NCBI GenBank assembly: GCA_029975215.1
Contig: JARKPO010000015.1
Location: 1-33,922, forward strand
DNA: 33,922 bases
Direction: 5' to 3'
Origin: Levilinea sp.
Lineage (GTDB): Bacteria; Chloroflexota; Anaerolineae; Anaerolineales; Anaerolineaceae
The position numbers were made by a program, and so were the translations under genes. The notes beneath the pieces were generated by a model. The model was not told the origin of the DNA, did no database searches, and was given only the letters and a program-made list of their open reading frames with translations. Below, in pieces: positions 6,713 to 18,098 of the stretch; position 1 is the first letter of the stretch, and every line of letters begins with the position of its first letter.

Positions 6713-7279
6713 ATGCAAATGACGCTTGGTGAGATTGTGGACGTAATCCGCTGCCAATTGCCCCGCCAGCGGACTGGCGGGGGAAAAGGCTGGTTGCTGT
6801 GCCAGGAAGTGGCCCAGGCCAATTTTGAGGCGATTTCAGGCCTTGTCGAGGGTGGTAGTGAAAATGTGTGGATTGAGCTTGATCCTGATGGAAAACAGAG
6901 GAAATATTTGATTCAGAGCGGGGACGTCCTTTTTTCGTTTAGGGGCACGGGAGGCACTTTAGGACAAGTTGGGCTATATATCGGCCAAAAAGATGATAAT
7001 GTGGTTTGTGGGCAGAGTTTGTGCATTTTGCGGCCGAAAAATGTTGATGTTATTTGGTTCTATCATTTTATGAGAAAGAAGGAGATTCGAGACAAAATAT
7101 TGTCAATGGCTTCTGGTGATCGTCTTATGACTATCAACTTGAGCAATTTAAGAGATTTTTTGGTAGAAATGCCCACGGATAGAGATATTTTGGAGGTTTA
7201 TGAAAAACACACAAGAATTTTGGAAATGCATGAACAAATGAATATTTTAAGGAAAGAGTTAATTGAGTTGATGCAATAA
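6713..7279 (+). CDS. Orphan half-size type I restriction specificity (HsdS-like) protein
   Basis: 188 aa. It resembles one half of HsdS: a target-recognition domain (LGEIVDVIRCQ..., YLIQSGDVLFSFRGTGGTLGQVGLYIG, NVVCGQSLCILRPKN, DKILSMASGDRLMTINLSNLRDFLVEMP) and one long coiled-coil helix (VYEKHTRILEMHEQMNILRKELIELM). Full HsdS has two such repeats at about twice the length; half-size forms can dimerise. HsdS guides HsdM/HsdR of a type I restriction system to a DNA sequence. No hsdM or hsdR is nearby, so it may retarget host enzymes or have a plasmid-specific role. Start: ATG 6713 or ATG 6719, neither with a strong ribosome site. It is followed directly by a terminator. Confidence 0.8.
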   Translation: MQMTLGEIVDVIRCQLPRQRTGGGKGWLLCQEVAQANFEAISGLVEGGSENVWIELDPDGKQRKYLIQSGDVLFSFRGTGGTLGQVGLYIGQKDDNVVCGQSLCILRPKNVDVIWFYHFMRKKEIRDKILSMASGDRLMTINLSNLRDFLVEMPTDRDILEVYEKHTRILEMHEQMNILRKELIELMQ

Positions 7280-7280
7280 A

Positions 7281-7306
7281 AAAAGGCTGGCAAGCGCCAG
7301 CCTTTT
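7281..7306. terminator. Bidirectional rho-independent terminator
   Basis: Perfect stem AAAAGGCTGGC / GCCAGCCTTTT (7281-7291 and 7296-7306, loop AAGC). It lies between the convergent HsdS-like gene and the minus-strand gene ending at 7327 and can serve both. Confidence 0.88.
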
Positions 7307-7326
7307 CCGTTGCTTAAACATCAAAG

Positions 7327-7539
7327 TTACATGCCCGGGGCGGGCGAGCAATTCTCTTCTTCACCTTTCTTCGCCTCTTCCTTCAGTTCCGCTACAAACT
7401 CTTGAAGCTCCGGATTAGCGACGTTAATCCCCAGGCCGACCGCAATTTTTGCGCTTTCTTCGCAAAAGTCGGAATCGCCTTGGATTTGCAGGGGTTTTCC
7501 TGGATGACTTCTTGAAACCAGCTCAAGAGTGGCAAGCAT
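7327..7539 (-). CDS. Hypothetical small protein, third gene of minus-strand operon
   Basis: 70 aa. Its start overlaps the end of the preceding gene (7523-7774) by 17 bp, implying translational coupling. It has a central helix-forming acidic/basic segment (NPELQEFVAELKEEAKKGEEEN) and two cysteines; there is no membrane segment or known motif. It ends just before the shared terminator. Not recognised. Confidence 0.55.
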   Translation of the reverse strand: MLATLELVSRSHPGKPLQIQGDSDFCEESAKIAVGLGINVANPELQEFVAELKEEAKKGEEENCSPAPGM

Positions 7540-7774
7540 GATCTTCTGATGTCGGTTTCCCGGAAAATGCGATGTACGAGCCAGTGTTTACAAAGACCGG
7601 GGGCGCATTTTGTTCAGAGGCTTCGTTGTAATAAGCAATTCCAATAATATCCCCGTTCTGAAACTCCCTGCTGTGATAACCCAGAATTTTTATGGCCTTG
7701 GGAATTTTCCCGAAATTTGGTTTCGGCTCTGACCAAAGTCCAAAAATCTTCTGTTGCTTCCTCATGCTAGTCAT
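7523..7774 (-). CDS. Hypothetical small protein, second gene of minus-strand operon
   Basis: 83 aa from ATG 7774, chosen because GGAGAG lies six bases upstream on the minus strand; a longer frame from 7810 lies inside the preceding gene and lacks a ribosome site. The sequence MTSMRKQQKIFGLWSEPKPNFGKIPKAIKILGYHSREFQNGDIIGIAYYNE suggests a small beta-rich domain. The start overlaps the upstream gene's stop by 8 bp. Function not recognised; context implies a plasmid maintenance or mobilization accessory role. Confidence 0.55.
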   Translation of the reverse strand: MTSMRKQQKIFGLWSEPKPNFGKIPKAIKILGYHSREFQNGDIIGIAYYNEASEQNAPPVFVNTGSYIAFSGKPTSEDHACHS

Positions 7775-8093
7775 TTTTGGCTCTCCACTTTTCTTCAACT
7801 TCAATTTCAATTTTGATCCTTCTAATGCAATTCAAAAATGTAGACAGGCTAATTTTTAGGTTCAAGGAGTCATAAATTGCTGAATACGGCACTCCCTGGG
7901 CTTTTAAAGAAACGATCTTGTCAAACATGCTTTTTACAATAATTCTGTCTGGTATTTCGTAATTTGTTTCTAAATTTTTTAACGCTTTGTCTGCTATTCC
8001 AATTTTGGATTCAATTTGTCTAATTTCATCTTTACTGTGCAGTTTTAGCAAATTTGCAACTGAATCGACTAGCATTTTGGTTTTGGTATTCAT
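7767..8093 (-). CDS. Small HTH protein, candidate StbA/TraK-like plasmid DNA-binding protein
   Basis: 108 aa from ATG 8093, preceded by AGAGGAG on the minus strand; the longer frame to 8168 has no ribosome site. The C-terminal part KAQGVPYSAIYDSLNLKISLSTFLNCIRRI has the layout of the helix-turn-helix found in small plasmid proteins such as StbA or TraK (G-[VI]-x-[YF]-x2-I ... I-S-x2-T[FL]). It heads a three-gene overlapping operon transcribed away from the candidate oriT and the 11-bp repeat array. In R388 an stb operon is similarly placed beside oriT, divergent from the mobilization genes, and StbA binds repeats of 11-bp period. That parallel is an inference; genes two and three do not look like StbB or StbC. 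Confidence 0.55.
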   Translation of the reverse strand: MNTKTKMLVDSVANLLKLHSKDEIRQIESKIGIADKALKNLETNYEIPDRIIVKSMFDKIVSLKAQGVPYSAIYDSLNLKISLSTFLNCIRRIKIEIEVEEKWRAKND

Positions 8094-8382
8094 GAGGTTC
8101 TCCTCTTTGATGCAATGGCTTGTCTGCATAATAACAGTAACTTCATCCTTTGCAACATTATTATACAAAATTATAGTTTGTGAAAAAAATTACTTAGGAA
8201 TGTTGCATGAGTAAATCTTGACGGTAAATTGAGTCATGATACAACAAACCCATGCAATATCGAAGAGGCCAGTCTGCCCTCAGTCCCACTGCGCTGTCGC
8301 TTGTGTTCCTGGGGCATCCTGGCCGGGGTTGCACCCCTGGACCCGCGAACTACCTGCTTGAATTTATGGATGAAAATAACGC
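8094..8382. other. Candidate origin of transfer (oriT) region
   Basis: This is a GC-rich island in AT-rich surroundings, between divergent plasmid operons. CATCCTG at 8315-8321 matches the MOBP nic core (YATCCTG, cleavage after the G). It is followed by GGGGT TGC ACCCC (8325-8337), a short inverted repeat. The relaxase encoded at 9395 is MOBP-type, which makes a MOBP nic site expected close by. The base after the presumed nic is G, whereas RP4 and R64 have a pyrimidine; the exact nick position is therefore uncertain. Confidence 0.5.
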
Positions 8383-8503
8383 ATGATGAGCTTGTGATGA
8401 GGAAATAACAAGTTCATAATGTGTTTATGACGAGTCTGTAACGAAGAAATGACGAGCTTTTGATGAGCCCATGATGAGAAAATGACGCACTTTTGATGAG
8501 CAA
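8383..8503 (+). repeat. Eleven-unit, 11-bp-period direct repeat array (candidate centromere-like or operator array)
   Basis: Units start at 8383, 8394, 8405, 8416, 8427, 8438, 8449, 8460, 8471, 8482 and 8493 with no phase break. The consensus is [AGT]T[GA]A[TC]GAG followed by three variable bases. Best units are ATGATGAGCTT, ATGACGAGCTT and TTGATGAGCCC; the third, fourth and sixth units are most diverged. One helical turn per unit places every box on the same DNA face. The array ends 25 bp before ATG 8529. Such layouts are known from ParR-bound parC of R1 and from the StbA sites of R388. Confidence 0.8.
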
Positions 8504-8528
8504 GAAGAAAGACTAGGAGAGGAATGTC

Positions 8529-9104
8529 ATGAAGCCGATCAATCGAATCAATGATTTTAAAGAAGCCCTAAAAAGCATTGTTTTTTCAGGGATGTCTTCT
8601 AAAAGAAAATCTTTGGTCCTTTATGGCGTTATTATGAGACTGAAAGATGAAGGCGGCTATTCGCTCGAATCAATCGACAAAATACTAATGGAACACAAAA
8701 TCAAGGGAAAATGGACAATGACAAAATTCCTTCGTTTAGCAACTGAATCTAACGAAGAAATTGACTCCTATGCTTTTGAAAAAGAAATTGTTTCGATTGT
8801 TAGCAATCAGAACAAAGCTGGAATTGGCTCAAATCCGAGCGTTAAAAATGTCATTGTTGTTTCAGCGAAGGAAGAAACTGTTGCCGTTAAACAGCATGAA
8901 GCTTCAAAAGAAGATGACAATATGAATCCAGGCTTAAAATTTTACATGAGTAGACCACAGCGCCCAATTTTAGGACTTAAATCTGACACAGCATCGTCAT
9001 CTCAAGCTGTTTCCGTTGAACAAATAGAAAATACTGGAAAGAGCGAAGGTTCTGAGCTTTATGATAAAATTCATCCCAAGCGTTTTTCATTAAGTAAAAG
9101 ATAG
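8529..9104 (+). CDS. Putative DNA-binding accessory protein, first gene of mobilization operon
   Basis: 191 aa. AGGAG lies just upstream of ATG 8529. The N-terminal 75 residues form an all-helical domain (KSLVLYGVIMRLKDEGGYSLESIDKILMEHKIKGKWTMTKFLRLA) with an HTH-like pattern related in style to StbA/TraK-type plasmid proteins. The C-terminal 100 residues are polar and probably flexible, ending basic (HPKRFSLSKR). It is encoded directly beside the 11-bp repeat array, so it is the first candidate to bind it, either as autorepressor or as centromere-binding protein. The MobC-like gene follows after 13 bp. No close family is recognised. Confidence 0.6.
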   Translation: MKPINRINDFKEALKSIVFSGMSSKRKSLVLYGVIMRLKDEGGYSLESIDKILMEHKIKGKWTMTKFLRLATESNEEIDSYAFEKEIVSIVSNQNKAGIGSNPSVKNVIVVSAKEETVAVKQHEASKEDDNMNPGLKFYMSRPQRPILGLKSDTASSSQAVSVEQIENTGKSEGSELYDKIHPKRFSLSKR

Positions 9105-9117
9105 AGAGGCCACTAGT

Positions 9118-9414
9118 ATGCCAAAATACCCAAACCAGCTTCGCACAAAAGTTTCTGATCGCGAGCTTCAAATAATCACTAAAAATGCTGAAAAATCCGG
9201 TCTTTCTGTTTGCGCATATCTTCGCGAACGTGCAGTCGGAAATCCTGTTCAATCTCTCACAGACGCATCCACGGCTCTTTCAATCGATAAATTTGGCAGA
9301 ATGCTTAAAAATCTTCAATTCCATGGTCCACTCGCCGAAATTGTCGTTGCGGAGCTTCGAGAGTTAAAAGATTTCATGAAGTCCGGTTCAAGCCATGAAA
9401 ATCAAAAAGATTAA
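9118..9414 (+). CDS. mobC: MobC-like relaxosome accessory protein (RHH)
   Basis: 98 aa. LRTKVSDRELQIITKNAEKSGLSVCAYLRERAVG is the RHH core typical of MobC/TraJ/MbeA-associated proteins (a strand with VSD-E, then helix, SGLS turn, helix with R-E). The C-terminal helix (LAEIVVAELRELKDFM) probably dimerises. These proteins bind oriT and help the relaxase melt and nick the nic region. The 3' end overlaps the relaxase start by 20 bp, as expected for translational coupling. The symbol is by family resemblance. Confidence 0.75.
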   Translation: MPKYPNQLRTKVSDRELQIITKNAEKSGLSVCAYLRERAVGNPVQSLTDASTALSIDKFGRMLKNLQFHGPLAEIVVAELRELKDFMKSGSSHENQKD

Positions 9415-11368
9415 AACTTCAGATGGAAAGCCTCGTAATCTGCGAGCTACCGTCCAATATTTGCTTTCTTCAAGTGATTCTAGCGAACCACTTGAAGAAG
9501 AGGATTTTAGCGAGGATTTTGGCAATAGTCCTGTTTCGGAAGTTTCTGGCAAACGTGTTGTTGCAATCGGGTCGGTAAATACGTGGGACGGCGATTTTGA
9601 GGGCGGACACAAAGAAATCAAAGAAATTGATAAAAAATACAGGGGGGATGGGGATTCCATTGGTCATTATATGCTTGCTTGGCGACCGGGCGAGATTCCG
9701 ACTTTTGAGCAAAAGATGGAAGCAATCCAACTCACTCTCAAAAATTTAGGTTTTTCAGATCATCCGACATTATGGGTTGAACACGGCGACAAACCGCATC
9801 TACATATTCATCTTGTTGTGTCTCGAATCGATACAAATTCCCCGAAACCACAAATCGGTGGAACTGGCGCTTCTATTCGATCAAAATCAATGCGAAATGG
9901 TCAAATCCGTTTGCGTGACAATGAAGAATTGAGTTTAGCTAAAGCCGAAGCGGAAATTTGTAGAGAGCAAGGATGGGAACCGACACCAAATGCTCTTTTT
10001 GGCTTTGATTTAGAGCCGATTGTACGTGAACACAATAAAAACGAATTAAAATTACGTCCACGTATTCTAACTTACGAAGCTTTGCATAATAAGCCCCACC
10101 CTGCGCGAATTCTAGCCAATACCGCAATAGATGTTCTTAAAGACGCCAGTTCTTGGCAACAAGTGCATGAACTTCTTGCACAGAAGGGTATTTCTCTTGA
10201 GCGAGTCAAAAAAGGCAAGGAACAGCGCGAAGGCGCTTTTTTGCAATCCGGACGCACATCTTTAAGATTATCTGCATTGCCGTCTGAATTTTCACTGAAA
10301 AATCTCGATATTCGCTTTGGAAAACCAGTTCCAGATCAAGAAAAGCCGGAACCTTCATTTGCAGGCGAACTTGCGTTACATATTGTCGCTGAAAAACCGA
10401 TTTTAGAAAAATATTCACTTCAGCAGATCAAAAATGTTCTTAAAAAAAGTGTTTCAGATGCACTTTCGTGGAAAGATTTTCTAAATGATTTGAAACGTGA
10501 AAATTGGAGTGTTGAACGGGCTGGGGGTGGCGCTTTGATATTTGCGGGCGAACACCGAATCAAATTTTCGCAAATTCCTGGAAAAAATAGCTATTCTAAA
10601 CTTTGCTCCAAATTTGGACAGACAATTGAAGAAGCTGGACTTTCTGATGATCTTTTGAGTATTATTCATTATCATGAAGCAATTTCGCCAAAAACAGAAA
10701 TCAAAGAAGTTTTCAATATTGAATCGGAAGTTGTTTATAATGAGACTGCAGTTGTTCATAAAGAGTTGAATTTGCCTCGTTCAAAACAAGACAAGAAAAC
10801 TCAAGAAAATGGAATACAAGGTGAAATATCTCTAAAACCTAAAATTACTTTTGAAGCTCAAGGCATCATTATAAAAAGTATGAATCGTGATAAATCAATA
10901 GAAGATACTTTAGATCGGCTTTCTGAAGCCGGGTTTGCTGTTGAATTGAAAACGTTCGATGGGGATCATGATTGCAAATACGTTTATGGCTTCAATATTC
11001 AAAAAAATGAGACTTCAATTTCTTTGAGCAGCCTTTCCAATGATTGCAACAAGCTGTCAAAAATTGGAGAAGCTTTTAGTGAAAAATACACTAAACCGAT
11101 TCCTCTTCATTATAATGGCAAAAGTGCAACATCTGATATTTCGCTGATTAAAAAGATTTTCACAGCTTTGAAGCAAGCCATTACAAAAATAGTTTATTTT
11201 GAAATAACTTCAAAACCAAAAACAGTTTTCAATCTCGAGACTTTGAACATTTTAAGCGTTGCTCAAACAAGGTCAGTGATTGACTCTCAACAAGCCACCT
11301 TTAACGCTCTTCGTCTTCAATGCACTCAAAAACCCGATTCAGGAGACCGTCATGGAATTCGACAATAA
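9395..11368 (+). CDS. MOBP-type relaxase (mobilization nickase)
   Basis: 657 aa. Motif I has the candidate nucleophile Tyr22 (RATVQYLL). Motif II is SIGHYMLAWRPGEIPT (about 88-103). Motif III is HGDKPHLHIHLVVSRI (H130-H139), the histidine triad that holds the metal. These three identify a MOBP relaxase, which nicks oriT, stays 5'-linked to the strand and leads it through a coupling protein. Beyond about residue 245 there are three diverged repeats of a 60-70-residue module (about 246-309, 346-408, 488-562), each with a W/L-rich helix followed by a glycine-containing beta region; no primase or helicase motifs are evident. The start overlaps mobC, and ATG 9395 has only a weak ribosome site. The partner T4CP is encoded at 4676-6598. 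Confidence 0.9.
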   Translation: MKIKKIKTSDGKPRNLRATVQYLLSSSDSSEPLEEEDFSEDFGNSPVSEVSGKRVVAIGSVNTWDGDFEGGHKEIKEIDKKYRGDGDSIGHYMLAWRPGEIPTFEQKMEAIQLTLKNLGFSDHPTLWVEHGDKPHLHIHLVVSRIDTNSPKPQIGGTGASIRSKSMRNGQIRLRDNEELSLAKAEAEICREQGWEPTPNALFGFDLEPIVREHNKNELKLRPRILTYEALHNKPHPARILANTAIDVLKDASSWQQVHELLAQKGISLERVKKGKEQREGAFLQSGRTSLRLSALPSEFSLKNLDIRFGKPVPDQEKPEPSFAGELALHIVAEKPILEKYSLQQIKNVLKKSVSDALSWKDFLNDLKRENWSVERAGGGALIFAGEHRIKFSQIPGKNSYSKLCSKFGQTIEEAGLSDDLLSIIHYHEAISPKTEIKEVFNIESEVVYNETAVVHKELNLPRSKQDKKTQENGIQGEISLKPKITFEAQGIIIKSMNRDKSIEDTLDRLSEAGFAVELKTFDGDHDCKYVYGFNIQKNETSISLSSLSNDCNKLSKIGEAFSEKYTKPIPLHYNGKSATSDISLIKKIFTALKQAITKIVYFEITSKPKTVFNLETLNILSVAQTRSVIDSQQATFNALRLQCTQKPDSGDRHGIRQ

Positions 11369-11729
11369 ATTCATGGAACGTGCCAAGTCTGCTCTTGTTG
11401 ATTATCTTGATAACTACGATTTGCCAACAGATCATGTTGAAACCATTTTTGAACACATTGAAGGCAGGGAGGATATATTGGGTCCGGTTTGCTCTCGTTG
11501 TGAAAATGCCGAGCCAAACATAGATATTGTCGACAATTCAATGGAGGAGCCTTGGTGGTATTTGATTAATATTTCGTGTAGATGCGCCATGACGTGTAAA
11601 GAATACACGTCATGCCAGTTGTATTACGATAAAAATGGAAAAACAATTAATCCAGGGGATAAAGAACGCTACCCCACAAGCGTTGTTCATAAAGCTGGTT
11701 GCGTTCATTTCAGTTCAAAAAGCGCTTAA
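11352..11729 (+). CDS. Cysteine-rich hypothetical protein, last gene of mobilization operon
   Basis: 125 aa from ATG 11352, preceded by AGGAGA at 11340-11345; overlaps the relaxase 3' end by 17 bp. Contains CSRC, CRCAMTC, a further Cys in YTSCQLYY and one in KAGCVHF, enough for one or two zinc sites. An acidic N-terminal helix (VETIFEHIEGREDILGP) precedes them. No known family is recognised. Overlap with the relaxase suggests a linked role, for example a relaxosome accessory. Confidence 0.65.
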   Translation: MEFDNKFMERAKSALVDYLDNYDLPTDHVETIFEHIEGREDILGPVCSRCENAEPNIDIVDNSMEEPWWYLINISCRCAMTCKEYTSCQLYYDKNGKTINPGDKERYPTSVVHKAGCVHFSSKSA

Positions 11730-12223
11730 GTATCTGTATCGATCTAGAGCTTCTTGGACTGTTTCGCCCTGTGCAAGTCATGCTGCCTTTGCGACCAAAA
11801 AATTTCAACGAACAATGGACGTTAGCGAAGAATATTGCTGAGTTGCCTTCCGCGACTGTGAACATTGCGGTCATGTCCAAGCCGCACATCTCGCCACGCG
11901 CTGGGTCTTGATCGTTCCGTCCTGCGCCATGGGACAGCCTCGGGCGAGCGCCGCCGTCGCCACTAGACTGTGGAACGAGAGAGAACTCCCAGACACGGCA
12001 GACCAGCGCCAGCACATAGTGTTTCCACGTGGTGGCTGAGCGGCTTGTGCTCCTTTTCTCGATCTCTCCGCACAAAGTCGGCACTAATCGGCACAAACCG
12101 ATTGATTTTGGCAATTCATCAAGATAGTTCCGCTAATGAATCTGCGAAACTGAATCATGGTTTCGGGCTTCCCGGTGGCTTCCGGGTATCTACCGAAAAC
12201 ATGATAAACGAAAGGCGTAAGCT
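11730..12223. other. Gene-free junction between the mobilization module and the BREX fragment
   Basis: No convincing gene on either strand. Composition changes from AT-rich to GC-rich within this stretch, so a recombination junction probably lies here. A short hairpin AATCGG/CCGATT (12086-12103) and a CCCGG...CCGGG inverted repeat (around 12172-12188) precede the HTH gene and may be part of its promoter. No inverted repeats of an IS are seen. Confidence 0.5.
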
Positions 12224-12421
12224 ATGGACGAGCGATGGCTGACAGTTGATGACATTTGCAAATATTTGAATGTAAGCAACGAGACGGTCTATAAATGGAT
12301 CGAACAACGGGCCATGCCCGGGCATCGTGTCGGCCGTCGTTGGATGTTCAAGCAAGATGAGGTTGATGTATGGGTCCGCTCCGGCGGTGCGGCTGACAAA
12401 ATCGACAGGCCGGAAACTTAG
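12224..12421 (+). CDS. Excisionase/MerR-like HTH DNA-binding protein, BREX-associated
   Basis: 65 aa. WLTVDDICKYLNVSNETVYKWIEQRAMPGHRVGRRWMFKQDEVDVWV is the helix-turn-helix plus wing of the excisionase (HTH_17) family. Genes like this often head BREX type 3 and related defence loci and probably regulate them; here brxF follows after 16 bp. A similar but distinct HTH protein heads the stress locus at 21533. The ribosome site is weak. Confidence 0.82.
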   Translation: MDERWLTVDDICKYLNVSNETVYKWIEQRAMPGHRVGRRWMFKQDEVDVWVRSGGAADKIDRPET

Positions 12422-12437
12422 TAATTAAGGAGCGACC

Positions 12438-16462
<4,025 letters not shown>

Positions 16463-16911
16463 ATGTGGCGCGCTCTGAGCGAGTTATACGAGCGGGTGTC
16501 GTATGACCTCGCCAGTTTTACGAGGAGCTATACGGGCAAAGTGCGGATGTCAACGAACCAAAACGGAAGAAGCCGGCCCCTGTGGGCCGGCTTCTTGGCT
16601 GAAATTTCTGACTTTTTGAACCGCATCGGACGGTATCGAATAGTCAGTTGGTGGAGCAAACAGCTCTCGACCGCAACTCAGTCTCCGCCCCCGATCTCCC
16701 CCGTAACACATTGAAAACAAAGGGCTTCACATAGGAAGCCGATTCACACCCCAAGTTCCAATCAGGGAAGTGCTTTTTTCATATCAATTTCCATGCTCCG
16801 GACGAGGATGCTGGGTTTGCAGCGAAAGCGGATACCAACGACCTCACCACAACCCATAGTCCTGTTTCTCCGCACATCCGGTTCGATTTCGAAAACGGGA
16901 ATCGAATCGAC
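16463..16911. other. Gene-free region with integrase upstream DNA, terminator and possible attachment-site remnant
   Basis: A 13-bp perfect stem AAGAAGCCGGCCC / GGGCCGGCTTCTT (16567-16579, 16584-16596, loop CTGT) is a strong terminator; on the minus strand it is followed by TTCTTCCGTTTT. At 16649-16657 TGGTGGAGC (minus strand GCTCCACCA) looks like the 3' CCA end of a tRNA or tmRNA, about 210 bp upstream of the integrase fragment's start, the usual distance for a P4-type attL. The rest of the RNA is degenerate. From about 16790 a repeat shared with 18713-18841 begins. Confidence 0.45.
16567..16596 (-). terminator. Strong hairpin terminator
   Basis: 13-bp perfect GC-rich stem with CTGT loop. 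T-rich sequence follows only in the minus direction, so it most likely terminated a minus-strand RNA such as the putative tRNA/tmRNA upstream of the integrase. Confidence 0.7.
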
Positions 16912-16912
16912 T
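16790..16912 (-). repeat. Diverged intergenic repeat, copy A (3' of fic)
   Basis: About 120 bp, similar in blocks to copy B at 18713-18841: TTTCC.TGC.CCGGACGAGG, GGGTTTGCAG..AAA.CGGATA, CATCCGGTT and AAAACGGGAATCGAAT. Both copies lie directly 3' of a minus-strand gene, in the same orientation. No attC-type GTTRRRY core was found, so integron cassettes are not supported. Confidence 0.6.
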
Positions 16913-18081
16913 TACCTGCCCGGCAGTTCCGTGCCGCGACTCATGATCTCGATATAGCCCGCGTAGCTGAACAGGCGGTTGCGTTTCTGGGCGGTCAGCT
17001 CCTTGACGATGTCGAGCTGCTCCAGGTGGCCGAGCGCCTTGTTGACCGTGGCCGGGGTCATGCCGGTCCTCTCCACCAGCGAGCCCGAGGTGGCGATGGG
17101 ATGCTCCATGAGCGCCCGGTGGACCTGCAGGGTCGATGCCGCCGCCCGTCCGAGGCCGCTGATCTTGTCGCGGTCCTGGTTCGACAGGTCCAGGAGCTGC
17201 TGCGCCGTTTCCACCGCCTGGGTGGCGGTGACAATGACCGCCTCGGCGAAGAAATCGAGCCAAGCTTCCCAATCGCCGGTCATCCGCACGTTGTTGAGCA
17301 GCTCGTAATAATACTGACGATGCGTCTTGAAATAGAGGCTGAGGTAGAGCATCGGCTCCCGCAGCACCTTCTGCTCGCACAGGAGCAAAGCGATCAGCAG
17401 ACGTCCCAAACGGCCATTACCGTCGAGGAACGGGTGGATCGTTTCGAACTGCACATGGGCCAGAGCCGCCTTGAGCAGCACCGGGGTCGGCTCCGGCTGG
17501 TCATGGAGGAAGAGCTCCAACTTGCTCATGCACTCCAGTACCTCTTCGGCCGGAGGCGGAACGAAGGCCGCGTTGCCCGGCCGGGTGCCGCCGATCCAGT
17601 TCTGGCTGCGCCGAAACTCGCCCGGGGTCTGATTGCTGCCCCGGCCCTTGGTCAGCAGCACACCGTGGATTTCGCGGAACAGGCGCAGCGACAGCGGTAG
17701 CCCTTCCTCCAGCAGACGCAGGCCATGGTCGAGGGCCGCAACATAGTTGCTGACCTCCCGCACGTCATCCAGTGGCACGCCGGGTTCCTGATCCAGCTCG
17801 AACAGCAGCAGGTCGGAAAGCGACGATTGCGCCCCCTCGATCATGGAGGAGAGTACCGCCTCTTTGCGGACGTACATGTAGAGGAACAGCGAGGTGTCCG
17901 GCAGCAAGGTCGAGACACTGTCCAGACGCCCGAGCGCCAGCAGCGCCTGGTCGAACTTGCTGCGCAACTCCGGAGTTCAGTCGATGGGCGGACGCGGCGG
18001 CAGTGGCGCGGGAACGAAGGCCTGGGCCTTCTCACCCACCGTCGATATGGTCACGTATCTGCCTTGGAGTTCTCGCTTCAT
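16912..18081 (-). pseudogene. fic: Fic-family AMP transferase-like protein with winged HTH, interrupted by an in-frame TGA at codon 35
   Basis: Fic enzymes transfer AMP or related groups to proteins. Here the Fic_N region contains the inhibitory-helix motif SSMIEG, the catalytic loop HPFLDGNGRLGR is intact, and the C-terminus is a winged HTH (SGSLVERTGMTPATVNKALGHLEQLDIVKEL). The frame starts at ATG 18081 (MKRELQGRYVTISTVGEKAQ) and reads PPID-stop-TPELRSKF, where the stop TGA (17977-17979) replaces an expected Trp (TGG). Downstream translation could only restart at poor codons such as TTG 17967. All catalytic parts lie after the stop. Probably a recent nonsense mutation or sequence error; recoding is a remote option. 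It stands alone, with no toxin partner visible. Confidence 0.85.
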
Positions 18082-18098
18082 CTTGCCTGCCTCGAACC

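Noticed and set aside
7327..8093. Complete stbABC partition operon
   Set aside because: Only the first protein has a StbA-like HTH; the next two are too small and lack the P-loop expected of StbB.
8383..8503. CRISPR array
   Set aside because: Repeats are 11 bp with no spacers of 30-40 bp and there are no cas genes.
11710..12114. 134-aa minus-strand frame in the junction region
   Set aside because: No ribosome site, no recognisable domain, low-complexity composition; it overlaps the end of the Cys-rich gene.
17026..17700. 224-aa plus-strand frame opposite fic
   Set aside because: Antisense shadow; the minus strand carries the conserved Fic motifs.
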